Origin: an uncultured Microscilla sp.
Lineage (GTDB): Bacteria; Bacteroidota; Bacteroidia; Cytophagales; Microscillaceae
DNA length: 64,000 nucleotides
Reading direction: 5' to 3'
Assembly (NCBI RefSeq): GCF_947493425.1
Contig: NZ_CANLRP010000003.1
Coordinates: 1 to 64,000, forward strand
The notes under the pieces were generated by a model. It saw only the letters and a list, made by a program, of their open reading frames with translations. It did no database searches and was not told where the DNA came from. Of this stretch, positions 52,237 to 61,800 are shown in pieces. Positions within the stretch are counted from its first letter, which is position 1, and each line of letters opens with the position of its first letter. A program made the position numbers and the translations under genes.

Positions 52237-53076
52237 ATGATAAAAGTAGAACAACTTTCTTTTGGGTATAAACGCAAGCAAGCCCCCCTGTTCAACCAAT
52301 TTGACCTTAGTTTGTCGTTGGGCAATATTTATGGTTTGTTGGGGCAAAACGGGGCGGGTAAATCAACCTTACTCAAACTATTGGCAGGCTTACTTGTTCC
52401 CCGAAAGGGGCATATCTATGTGGGTGGCTTAACACCAAAAGCACGGGCACCACAATTTTTGCGCGAAGTGTATTTGGTGACTGAAGAGTTCTATTTGCCC
52501 CCTTTTTCTATCCAAAAATTTGTAGCGTTGTATAGCCCCTTTTATCCACGCTTTAGCCACGAGGCGTTGAGTAATTATTTACAAGAGTTTGGGTTGCAGC
52601 CCAACCAAAAGCTAACAGGGTTGTCATACGGGCAAAAGAAAAAGTTTTTATTGTCTTTTGGGTTGGCTACCGATTGCCAGTGGTTGATCTTAGACGAACC
52701 CACCAATGGTTTAGACATTCCTGCCAAAAGCCAGTTTAGGCAAGTGTTGGCAAGCGCCATTCATGACCAACGTAGTTTTGTGATTTCGACCCACCAAATA
52801 AGAGACATGGAAGCCTTGATAGACCCCATTATTATTTTGGAGCAAGGCAAGCTGGTGTTTCATCAAAGTTATGAGTGTATGGCACAAAAGCTCACTATGA
52901 GCAAGCAGAAAAACTTGCCCAGTGACGACCACCTGATATATGCCGAGTCGGGGTTGGGGGGCTATACTGTAGTACAAGAAAATACCACACAAGCCGAAAC
53001 CAACCTTAGCCTTGAGCTATTGTTTAAGGCAGTGATTAATAATCAAGAAAAAATCAATCAAATATTTAATAAATAG
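52237..53076 (+). CDS. ABC transporter ATP-binding protein (YtrB-like)
   Basis: A 279-residue ATPase. Walker A is GLLGQNGAGKSTLL (about 34-47), the signature LTGLSYGQKKKFLLSFGLA and Walker B WLILDEPTNGLD; the switch His is in VISTHQIRDME. The LSYGQKKK signature is typical of the small exporters controlled by YtrA-type regulators. It is the first gene of a four-gene operon (ATPase, membrane protein, GntR regulator, DUF2807-like protein) and starts two bases after a nested operator. Confidence 0.93.
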   Translation: MIKVEQLSFGYKRKQAPLFNQFDLSLSLGNIYGLLGQNGAGKSTLLKLLAGLLVPRKGHIYVGGLTPKARAPQFLREVYLVTEEFYLPPFSIQKFVALYSPFYPRFSHEALSNYLQEFGLQPNQKLTGLSYGQKKKFLLSFGLATDCQWLILDEPTNGLDIPAKSQFRQVLASAIHDQRSFVISTHQIRDMEALIDPIIILEQGKLVFHQSYECMAQKLTMSKQKNLPSDDHLIYAESGLGGYTVVQENTTQAETNLSLELLFKAVINNQEKINQIFNK

Positions 53077-53079
53077 CCC

Positions 53080-53829
53080 GTGAAAAAACTTTTTGACATA
53101 GCGAGGTTTGGGTGGCTTTTGAAAGCAGAATTGTACCGAAGCAAGCGAGGAATCATCATGGCCTTTGCCATCACGTTTGGCTTATTGTTGCTCAACTTGT
53201 GGCTAGAACCTTTGGTAAGCACCAGCCCCGTATATGACGCACACCCGGAAAACTATGCCTTGGCTTTGTTTATGGGTGGTTTTGCCCTCAGTAGCCTGGC
53301 TTTTAGCGATTTGGGTAACCATCTAAAGCAATACCATTACTTGGCGTTGCCAGCGTCTACCCTCGAAAAGCTACTCACAATGTGGTTGCTCACTACTTTG
53401 GGCTGGGTGTTGAGCTTTTCATTGATGTATTATGTATATACCCTCATTGCCAACCCATTAGGGCAGTTGCTTTTTCCACAAGTTACCTTTGAGGCATACC
53501 AACCATTGGGTAGTTTTTCGTTGCGTAGCATTCACTATTATTTAGTATTGCAAGGTGCATTTTTGGTAGGCGCAGCGCATTTCAGGGGCTACGTATTTGT
53601 TAAAACACTGTTGGTGTTGGTGCTGTTTGGGAGCTTGTGTGTAGGCTTAGGGTATTTGATGATTTCGGGTTTGAGCAATGCCGAAAACGAGTGCTTAACT
53701 AATCTGGAAAACAAGCCGGGTACTTTATTCTATGGGTTTTGGCAAAGCGTTCAATGGGTATTTTGGTGGTTGTTTGCCCCCTTGTGTTGGGTAGTTACAT
53801 TTTTTGGGTTAAAAGAAAAGGAGGTATAG
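53080..53829 (+). CDS. ABC transporter membrane protein
   Basis: A 249-residue protein with about six hydrophobic segments and a GTG start three bases after the ATPase gene. The charged N-terminal helix FGWLLKAELYRSKRGIIMAFAI matches the start of ABC-2 permeases. It probably forms the channel for the ATPase encoded upstream. The next gene begins one base past its stop, so expression is tightly coupled. The substrate is unknown; cell-envelope stress roles are known for related Bacillus systems. Confidence 0.8.
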   Translation: MKKLFDIARFGWLLKAELYRSKRGIIMAFAITFGLLLLNLWLEPLVSTSPVYDAHPENYALALFMGGFALSSLAFSDLGNHLKQYHYLALPASTLEKLLTMWLLTTLGWVLSFSLMYYVYTLIANPLGQLLFPQVTFEAYQPLGSFSLRSIHYYLVLQGAFLVGAAHFRGYVFVKTLLVLVLFGSLCVGLGYLMISGLSNAENECLTNLENKPGTLFYGFWQSVQWVFWWLFAPLCWVVTFFGLKEKEV

Positions 53830-53830
53830 C

Positions 53831-54211
53831 GTGGAGTTTAATGATAACCAACCCATTTATATGCAAATAGCCGATCATTTTTGTGAACATGTATTGCTCA
53901 AAAAATGGGAGGCAGGCGACCGCATTCCCTCGGTGCGCGAAACAGCGGTAAACATAGAAGTAAACCCGAATACTGTCATGCGTACTTTTAACTATTTGCA
54001 AGAGCAAGGTATTATATTCAATAAACGAGGCATTGGCTATTTTGTGGCGGATGATGGATTTGAAAAAACTAAAGCATTGAAAAAGAAAGACTTTATCACT
54101 CAAGAGCTGCCCGCTTTTTTTAAGGCTATGAGCTTGCTCAATTTGAGCATCGAAGACATTAGGCAGTATTATCAACAATACCTCGATAACCAAACCGATG
54201 ACGTCCCATGA
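53831..54211 (+). CDS. GntR-family transcriptional regulator, YtrA subfamily
   Basis: A 126-residue repressor with a GTG start. The N-terminal winged helix reads PIYMQIADHFCEHVLLKKWEAGDRIPSVRETAVNIEVNPNTVMRTFNYLQEQGIIFNKRGIGYFV (about 8-72). The short C-terminal helical part is the dimer domain typical of the YtrA subfamily, which lacks a large ligand domain. It most likely represses its own operon through the nested palindrome at 52181-52234. Its stop overlaps the next start codon (ATGA). Confidence 0.92.
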   Translation: MEFNDNQPIYMQIADHFCEHVLLKKWEAGDRIPSVRETAVNIEVNPNTVMRTFNYLQEQGIIFNKRGIGYFVADDGFEKTKALKKKDFITQELPAFFKAMSLLNLSIEDIRQYYQQYLDNQTDDVP

Positions 54212-54678
54212 AAACAAGTCATAAAATATTATTAATTGTGGTGGGTTTTGTGGGGCTGTTTGCTTTAGTAGGTGGGTGGATGCTACGCCTTGAGGTAAAA
54301 GCCAGGGTTGCCCAAAAGCGACACCAATATCGAACTATAGACCTGAGCCAAGCACCCCAACTAGAGCTCAGGGGTAGGTGGCAAGTGACCATACAGCAAG
54401 GTAGCCAGGCAAAACTTAGTTTGGCTAAATCTGATGTGCCCCCTGTGATCACAAATACCCAGGAAACCATTCGGCTCAAGGTTACAAAAGCCAGCCCAGT
54501 ATTAAAGGCACGTATTACTTTGCCTACACTTAAGTACTTGCGTCTTGCCAATGGTACCACAGTGGTGCTGCAAAACTTCAAAGTAGACTCGCTCGCGGTA
54601 AGGCTTAGCCCACAAGCCAGCTTTACAGGTAGAAACAATGAGTTTGTGTACTTACAGGTAAAGCCTGTTGATGAGTAA
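54208..54678 (+). CDS. Membrane-anchored DUF2807-like protein
   Basis: A 156-residue protein with one N-terminal membrane helix (about 7-27). The rest is predicted to be a beta-helix-like fold: LELRGRWQVTIQQGSQAKLSL, then LKYLRLANGTTVVLQNF resembles the GIN/auto-transporter-like DUF2807 proteins of Bacteroidota, here in a short version. It overlaps the regulator gene by four bases and is thus part of the ABC operon. Its role may be to sense or assist the transporter at the membrane. Confidence 0.6.
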   Translation: MKTSHKILLIVVGFVGLFALVGGWMLRLEVKARVAQKRHQYRTIDLSQAPQLELRGRWQVTIQQGSQAKLSLAKSDVPPVITNTQETIRLKVTKASPVLKARITLPTLKYLRLANGTTVVLQNFKVDSLAVRLSPQASFTGRNNEFVYLQVKPVDE

Positions 54679-54830
54679 CCAGTTTTTATCAATTGTTAGA
54701 AACTGTCCGCCTTTTGAGGCAATTAATTTAAAAACCATATAACCATCAGTAGATAAACAGCTTTTAGTTGCTTGTAATGCAAAAAGACAACTTGCAGCTA
54801 ATGGCTTGCTACTTTTAAAAAAAAAGAACC

Positions 54831-55553
54831 ATGAAAAGATATTCACCAAAAACCATTGCCCGTGTTGCTGGACTGTTTTACTTAGCAGTAATTGTATGTG
54901 GCGTGTTTGCCGAATTTTTTGTTCGAGGCAAGTTGATGGTCTCAGGCAATGCCACCGCCACCACTCAAAACATTATGGCATCGCCTGACTTGTTTCGTTT
55001 GGGTTTTGTGAGTGACTTAATGATGTTATCTGCCTTTTTATTATTGGCTTTTACCCTTTATGTATTATTCAAGAGTTTGAGCAAAAGCCTCTCTTTACTG
55101 TTTTTGTTGTTGGTAGTGATTAGCACGGCTATTTTATGCCTGAATATGCTCAATCATTTGGCGCCTTTGTTGATGCTGACAAAGGGCAATTATATGGCAG
55201 CATTTAGTGGCAGCCAAGGAGAAGAACAAGTGTTGTTTTTCTTAGATATGCATAAAAACGGCTACATGATTGCCCAAATATTTTACGGAGCTTGGCTGTT
55301 TCCTTTGGGATATTTGACTTACAAGTCGTCTTATTTCCCTAAAGTATTAGGCATCTTGCTTATGCTAGGTGCAGTGAGTTACCTTACCGACTTTTTTATC
55401 TATTTTTTGTTGCCAAACAATTATAGAACATTGTCGCCCATCATTACTTTGCCAGTAGATATTGCCGAATTTTCGATGTGCTTGTGGTTGTTGATCAAAG
55501 GTGTAAAAACACCTAAAAAGAATACGTCACAGCCTACATTAGCCACTGCTTAA
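54831..55553 (+). CDS. DUF4386-family integral membrane protein
   Basis: A 240-residue protein with six hydrophobic segments. The N-terminus KTIARVAGLFYLAVIVCGVFAEFFVR and the DLFRLGFVSDLMMLSAFLLLAFTLYVLF block fit the DUF4386 family, which has no established function. It follows the ABC operon after 152 bases without a clear terminator and could be cotranscribed with it. Confidence 0.8.
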   Translation: MKRYSPKTIARVAGLFYLAVIVCGVFAEFFVRGKLMVSGNATATTQNIMASPDLFRLGFVSDLMMLSAFLLLAFTLYVLFKSLSKSLSLLFLLLVVISTAILCLNMLNHLAPLLMLTKGNYMAAFSGSQGEEQVLFFLDMHKNGYMIAQIFYGAWLFPLGYLTYKSSYFPKVLGILLMLGAVSYLTDFFIYFLLPNNYRTLSPIITLPVDIAEFSMCLWLLIKGVKTPKKNTSQPTLATA

Positions 55554-55639
55554 CCCATAACAAATCAGTAGGGGCTTTATTTCATTTAGTAGTAGAAACC
55601 TGATTTATTTGGTTTACTTCGGCTTGATATTTATCATAA

Positions 55640-55688
55640 ATGAGTGGATATTGAACCTGAATAGATTCAATATCCACTCATTTTTTTT
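55640..55688 (+). terminator. Strong intrinsic terminator ending 6 bases before a start codon
   Basis: AATGAGTGGATATTGAA (about 55639-55654) pairs perfectly with TTCAATATCCACTCATT (55666-55682), followed by T through 55688. The ATG of the DUF1684 gene is at 55694. It ends transcription of the upstream gene or acts as an attenuator of the downstream one. Confidence 0.9.
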
Positions 55689-55693
55689 ATACA

Positions 55694-56323
55694 ATGAAGC
55701 ATAAGTTATTATTTGTATTCACCTTATTGCTAGGTCTTCACATATATAGCCAGGCGCAAGGTGATTTTAACCCCAAAAAATATAAAAAGGCAATTAAACG
55801 CGAGCGAAAGTCCAAGGACAAAGAAATGAAAAAAGGGGAGCAATCGCCCTTAAGCAAGGTTGATCGGCGTAAGTTTAAACGGCTCAAATACTACAAGGTA
55901 GATATTACTTATCGAGTACTTGCCAAAATAAAGTTGACGCCTGACACCGATTTTTTTGATATGATGACCTCCAATGGCAAAAAGCAAAAATATCGTCAAT
56001 ATGGAATCTTGCACTTTGAGCTACAAGGCAAAAAACTTACCTTACCTGTATACCAAAGCCAACGCTTGATGCGATTACCCCAATACAAAAAGTATTTGTT
56101 TACCCCTTTTACTGACTTAACCAACGGCCAGCATACCTATAGTGCGGGGCGTTACCTTGACCTGCGCATTCCTACTCAAAACACCTCCAGTTTTATCATC
56201 GATTTTAACAAAGCATACAACCCTTATTGTGCTTACAACTCTAGTTATTCCTGCCCCATTCCACCCCCTGTCAACCACCTAAACATAGCCATAAAAGCAG
56301 GAGAAAAGAAGTTTAAAAAATAA
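55694..56323 (+). CDS. Secreted DUF1684-family protein
   Basis: A 209-residue exported protein with a signal peptide (1-21, SQAQ). The conserved C-terminal half of DUF1684 is clear: YGILHFELQGKKLTLPVYQS, LFTPFTDLTNGQHTYSAGRY and IDFNKAYNPYCAYNSSYSC followed by PIPPPVNHLNIAIKAGEK. Its biochemical role is unknown. The first 50 mature residues are very lysine-rich. The start codon lies directly behind a strong terminator, so its transcript either begins almost at the ATG or passes through that hairpin. Confidence 0.85.
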   Translation: MKHKLLFVFTLLLGLHIYSQAQGDFNPKKYKKAIKRERKSKDKEMKKGEQSPLSKVDRRKFKRLKYYKVDITYRVLAKIKLTPDTDFFDMMTSNGKKQKYRQYGILHFELQGKKLTLPVYQSQRLMRLPQYKKYLFTPFTDLTNGQHTYSAGRYLDLRIPTQNTSSFIIDFNKAYNPYCAYNSSYSCPIPPPVNHLNIAIKAGEKKFKK

Positions 56324-56483
56324 TAACAGGTTCGTTAGATTACAATCCTCCAAAGCCTGGTTTTGGTCATTTGATGGATAGGATTTAGTGACAACTCCTC
56401 TTTAATTCAGTGAAAATTGACAGTGTAATCGGGATTTTTACTGGATTGTTGTATCTTAATTTTAAATCAAAAACTTACATCCA

Positions 56484-57368
56484 ATGATTCAGAACCAAAT
56501 GAATGACCAGCCAAACAATAAGGCAGGTGACGAAAAAATGAAAAAGGCGTATAAACTTGCCAAAAGTTTGCTCAAAGACCGCTTGGACAACGAAGAAAAA
56601 GAGTTGCTCGAAAACATAGACCAGTCAGATGTGGTAGTAGTCAGTGGTACCTACGATCATATTCACCTTGTACTTACCCACCTCAACTTACCTTTTATAG
56701 AAGTGAACCATTCGCAGTTTTTGGAACTAAACCTCAAAGGAGATCAAACTGTATTTGTAAACTGTGCCGCAGATTTTCCGCCAGAAGGTGCGCGTAAACT
56801 GGCTACTTTTGTGGCAAAAGGAGGACAATTGATTACCACCGATTGGGCGCTTAAAAACGTGCTGGAGGTGGGGTTCCCTAATACGGTAGCTTACAATGGC
56901 AAACCTACTGGCGACGAAGTAGTACGCATTGAGTTGTTAGATCGTGAAGACCCTGTGATTGCGGGTTTTTTGGATGAAGAAACCGAGCCGGTATGGTGGC
57001 TGGAAGGATCGTCTTACCCCATTAAAATATTGGACAAAGAAAAAGTAAAAGTGTTGATGAAGTCGAAAGAACTAGGCGAGAAATATGGCGATGATCCGGT
57101 AATTGTACGCTTTAACCACGGCGATGGGGTAGTGTACCATATGTTGTCTCATTTTTATTTGCAACGCACCGAAACCCGCGAAGCCAAACAAACAGGGACA
57201 GCATCGACTTATGCGATGTCGAAAGGGGCTACCTCTGAGACCATGGCACAGTACAACAACGAAGGCGAAGGGGTGAATTATGGCGAAGTACAATCGGCAA
57301 GTACCTCAGCAGAGTTTGTGTCGAGAGCCATCCTTAAACAAAAAAAGAAGTGGAAACCCAAAAAATGA
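56484..57368 (+). CDS. Protein of unknown function, glutamine-amidotransferase-like fold suspected
   Basis: A 294-residue cytoplasmic protein. SDVVVVSGTYDHIHLVLTHL, TVFVNCAADFPPEGARKLATFVAKGGQLITTDWAL and VIVRFNHGDGVVYHMLSHFY have the strand-helix pattern of ThuA/class I amidotransferase-like folds, without a recognisable nucleophile Cys. The C-terminal 70 residues are Thr/Ser/Glu-rich and probably disordered. No signal peptide is seen. I do not recognise a named family. Confidence 0.6.
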   Translation: MIQNQMNDQPNNKAGDEKMKKAYKLAKSLLKDRLDNEEKELLENIDQSDVVVVSGTYDHIHLVLTHLNLPFIEVNHSQFLELNLKGDQTVFVNCAADFPPEGARKLATFVAKGGQLITTDWALKNVLEVGFPNTVAYNGKPTGDEVVRIELLDREDPVIAGFLDEETEPVWWLEGSSYPIKILDKEKVKVLMKSKELGEKYGDDPVIVRFNHGDGVVYHMLSHFYLQRTETREAKQTGTASTYAMSKGATSETMAQYNNEGEGVNYGEVQSASTSAEFVSRAILKQKKKWKPKK

Positions 57369-57620
57369 AACCAACAGAAATAGAATCAGGGAAATAGAGT
57401 CAGACAAAACAGGGGTTTTGCTAGCTTGGCAAGTTGCCAGTGTTTTATACAATAGGGGTAGCCCTGCTTTAATTAATCTTGTGATTGCTGTCAACTCACT
57501 CTATTTATTGTACTTTTGTTGAACGAACGAAAACTTGTACTGGCATACATCCCTTGATGGCGGAATTGTAGCAATAAGTTTTAAACTTTTTACAACATCG
57601 TGTAGTTTTTTGAAAATATA

Positions 57621-58697
57621 ATGAAGGTAGATTATTTGATTGTAGGGCAGGGCATTGCAGGTACGGCACTTTCGCACACCTTGCTGCAGCAAGGCAAAAA
57701 GGTGTTGGTAACTGATACGCCTTATGCGGGGAGCTCTTCGAGAGTAGCAGGGGGTGTTTGTAATCCGATTACGGGCAGAAAACTAGTAAAGACCTGGAAA
57801 GCCGATGAGCTTTTTCCTTTTTTAAAAGCTTTTTATCAAGGCTTGGAAAAGACATTAAACACGCAGTTTTTTTATCCCCGACAAATCTATCGTACATTTA
57901 AATCGGTAGAGCAACGTGACCAATTGCTTGAGAAAAGTGCCCAAAACGAGTGGGAGCATTTTTTTGATACCAAGGTAAACGACCACCTTTACGAGCCTTT
58001 TTTAGATGCTCCAATGGGAGGTTGGCAAACCAAACAAGGAGGTTGGCTTGATACATCGAAGCTCTTAGATGCGTATTGTCAGTATTTACAAACCTTGGGG
58101 AGCTATCGAAAGGTAGAGTTGGTGTATGATGATATACAAATAACACCAGGCAAGGTAGTATGGAAAGATGTGGAGGCAACGCACCTTATTTTTTGTCAGG
58201 GTATGCAAGGTAAGCATAACCCTTATTTTGCTCAAATGCCCTTTAGGTTGGTTAAAGGCGAACTGTTACATATCAAAATAGACCAACAACCACCCCTGGA
58301 AAATATCATTAGTCAGGGAGTGTTTATGTTGCCATTGTCAGACGCGCCTGGCGAATACTTGGTAGGGGCAACCTACGAATGGAGAGACTTGAGCACTGTG
58401 CCCACCGAAAAAGCCAAGGCACAGTTGCAAGAAAAATTGAATAAATGGCTTAAATTGCCCTACGAGATTTTGGGGCAAAAAGCAGGAGTTCGCCCCGCCA
58501 CACTAGATCGTCGTCCTTTGGTGGGTGTACACCCCGATTATCCAGCAATTGGTTTTTTTAATGGCTTGGGCACCAAAGGTGTGTCTTTGGCGCCTTATTT
58601 TGCCCGGCACTTGGTAGAGCATATCGAGCAAGGGGCACCCTTAAATGAAGAAGTAGACTTGATGCGTTATTGGGAACACCCGATTGATAAATCTTGA
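57621..58697 (+). CDS. FAD-dependent oxidoreductase (DAO family)
   Basis: A 358-residue flavoprotein. The N-terminal Rossmann motif is YLIVGQGIAGTALSHTLLQQGKKVLVTD (5-32). GSSSRVAGGVCNPITGRKLVKTW follows and the C-terminal FAD block reads GVRPATLDRRPLVGVHP and FFNGLGTKGVSLAPYFARHL. This pattern is that of the D-amino acid oxidase/MnmC-C-like group, which oxidises C-N bonds. The substrate is unknown. The gene has no close neighbour on its strand. Confidence 0.88.
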   Translation: MKVDYLIVGQGIAGTALSHTLLQQGKKVLVTDTPYAGSSSRVAGGVCNPITGRKLVKTWKADELFPFLKAFYQGLEKTLNTQFFYPRQIYRTFKSVEQRDQLLEKSAQNEWEHFFDTKVNDHLYEPFLDAPMGGWQTKQGGWLDTSKLLDAYCQYLQTLGSYRKVELVYDDIQITPGKVVWKDVEATHLIFCQGMQGKHNPYFAQMPFRLVKGELLHIKIDQQPPLENIISQGVFMLPLSDAPGEYLVGATYEWRDLSTVPTEKAKAQLQEKLNKWLKLPYEILGQKAGVRPATLDRRPLVGVHPDYPAIGFFNGLGTKGVSLAPYFARHLVEHIEQGAPLNEEVDLMRYWEHPIDKS

Positions 58698-58808
58698 TAG
58701 TATACAACCTGACTAACCATATAGAATAATAAAAACTGGTGGCTATATTTTACTGTATCATCAAAAAGAAATAACTCTTTCACACACTTTCATTTTCATT
58801 GCTAACTT

Positions 58809-61800
58809 ATGAAAGATTACTTAAAACGAATACAATACCTACCCATATTAATGCTTATCGGACTGATTGGTTTGTGGGCACCACAAAGTTATGCGCAAAA
58901 CTCTAAAGTAACTTTTGGTAAAAACCGTGTGCAGTATAAGGCGTTTCGCTGGAGGGTGCTGAGCACTGCCAACTTTAATGTATATTATTATGACAACGGT
59001 GCGCGTATGGCAAACTTTGCGGCGTTGTTTTTAGAAGATCAGTTTGATCGTATTACTGATTTGTTGGGGTATACGCCTTATGCCAAAACTAAAGTTTTTG
59101 TGTATAATTCGGTCACCGACTTACAGCAAAGCAATGTAGGGCTTGACAAAGACTTTGTGGGCAATGGAGGTAAAACTAATTTTTTTAAGGCGCAGGTAGA
59201 AGTACCCTATACCGGGAACGAAACCAGATTTAAGCGAGAGCTAAAACTGGGGATTTCGCAAATGTTTATCAATGAAATGATGTTTGGCGGAAGCCTGAAA
59301 GATATGTTGCAAAGCTCTTATATAGGTAGTTTTCCTGAGTGGTTTTTGGAAGGAGCCGCCGCCTATGTTGCCGAGGGATGGAGCGAAGACATGGACAACT
59401 ACATGCGTGACTTATTTATTCATCGCAAGCGTCGCAATCCTAATATTACTTCTGGGCAGGAAGCCATTTATGTGGGGCAGTCGGTATGGAACTTTATTGC
59501 CGAAAAATACAGCAAGACAAACATTTCTAACATTTTAAACCTTGCCCGTATTATCAGAAATGAAAAGAACAGCATCTCCAGTTCGTTGGGGGTGCGTTAT
59601 CGTCAGTTTATGCGTGCCTGGCGCAACTATTACCGCGACTTGTCGAACCTTGCCAAAGAAGGAACCGAAGAAGCCCCTAAAGATTTTTCGGTGCGCAAGC
59701 GCAACCCCAAGAGGTACCTATATAATCACGTCAAAATAAGTCCTGATGGTAGGTTCATCGCTTATTCTGAAAATAGAAACGGAAAGTTTTGTGTGATAGT
59801 GAAAGACTTGACTACCAAAAAGAGGAAGATCATTTATAAGGGAGGCTACCACGCCATTTATCAGCGTTTTGACAATAACATTCCATTGATAGGCTGGCAA
59901 GATGAGCGCCGTTTAGCCATTATATATGCGCACAAAGGTGAAACCAAACTCACGGTATACGATGTGTTGCGTAAGAAACGCACCTTTGAGCGGGTCTGGT
60001 TTTTCTTTAATCATATTACAAGCTTTGATATTTCACGCGATGGCAAACATTTGGTCATGAGTGCTGATCGTAAAAATGATGTAAAGATTAAAGCCGGACA
60101 AAATGATTTGTACACGTTTGACCTGGACAACGCTATCTTAAAAAAACTGACTGATGATTGGTACGACGATATGAACCCGGCTTTTGTGGGGAATTCAAAC
60201 AAAAAAATATTGTTCTCTTCTAATCGCCCTTCTGATTCATTGAAAAGAGTAACGGCACAGCAAACCGGAAACTTTGACATGAACACCGAAAATTTTGACA
60301 TTTTTATATATGACCCAACCGTAAGCAAACAAGCCTTGCAAAGGGTGACTTACACGCCCGATAAAGAAATTGAGCCTACCTTACTAAACCGGAATACTTT
60401 ACTTTACCTCAATGACGAAACAGGGATTTATCAATTGTATAAGCACAACCTACGCACTGGCAAAGTAACTCAGCTGACCAACTATAGTCAAAGTATTGAA
60501 GCGTTTGATGTCAATAATTTTACCAAAGGGTTGGGCTTTTTGACGTTGCGTAAAGGAAGATACTATGTCAATTATAAAAGCAATTTTGACTTTAACCAAA
60601 CCCCCTCCAATGTATTTCAGACTTTGCGCAAAGAAATGTTGAATAAGCGCTACTCTACAAACAACATCAACAATAAAACAAAATTTCCTGTCATCAATAT
60701 TAACAATAATACCTCTGATACTACCAAAAACATTGGCTACGCCGATGACGAGGTAAATACTGATGACTACCAGTTTGACCCTGAGGTAATCAAAGAAATA
60801 CAAAAAAAGGCAGGAATTATTGACAAAATTGTAAACAAGGCAACAGACACAACAAACAAAAAAGAAAAAAGAGTAAAGGTAAAAGGTCCCTATGATTATG
60901 AACCCCGTTTTCGCACCGAGAATGTAACCTCTACCGTAGAGATTGACCCACTGCGAGGTTGGGGAGTAGTGTTAAAAATTGCCATGTCTGATATGTTGGA
61001 AAACCACAAAATTAATGCGGGGCTATTATTTATTACTGATTTGCGTAGCAGTACATTTTTTGGCGAGTATCAATACCTGGGCGGGCGATTTGACTATAAG
61101 TTTCGCTACGAAAAAGCCAATATATTTATCAATCAAGACCCTGTGTCGCAACGTTATACCAGAAATAACCTGGAAGCCACCATAGCTTACCCTTTTACTA
61201 ACCTGAGCCGCATTAGTGTAAGTCCTTTGTATACGGTTACTCAATTTACCAACCTAAGACCCCAGGCAAGCGCTCTGGCCCAACCAGAGGTCAATGTAAA
61301 TTATGGTGGACTGCGCATGGAGTATGTGTTTGACAATACTATATCGCGTGGGTTAAACATGTTGATGGGTACCCGTATCAAAGCAAAGTTTGAAAACTTC
61401 TTTGGAATAGGAGCTGCGCTCGAAAGTTTCAACAAGTTTACGGTGGAGTTTAGACGTTATACCCAAATTCACCGCGACTTGATCTTTGCCACGCGTATTT
61501 CCTACGGACAATTTGGGGGCAATGCTCCTAAGAGTTTTTTGCTGGGTGGCATGGATAACTGGATTTTTAACCAAACCGATGGGGGAGGAGCTGATAACCC
61601 GCTGGCAGTAACCTCTAGCGAACAAAACAACAGTGATTTATTATTTACCGAGTTTGTAACCAGCATGCGAGGGTTTAACTACAACAAACTGTCGGGAACC
61701 AACTATATTTTGGGTAACTTTGAGTTACGCTTACCCATTGTGAAATATTTATTTGGTAAGCGCATTACTTCTAACTTCTTCAAAAATCTACAGTTTATTG

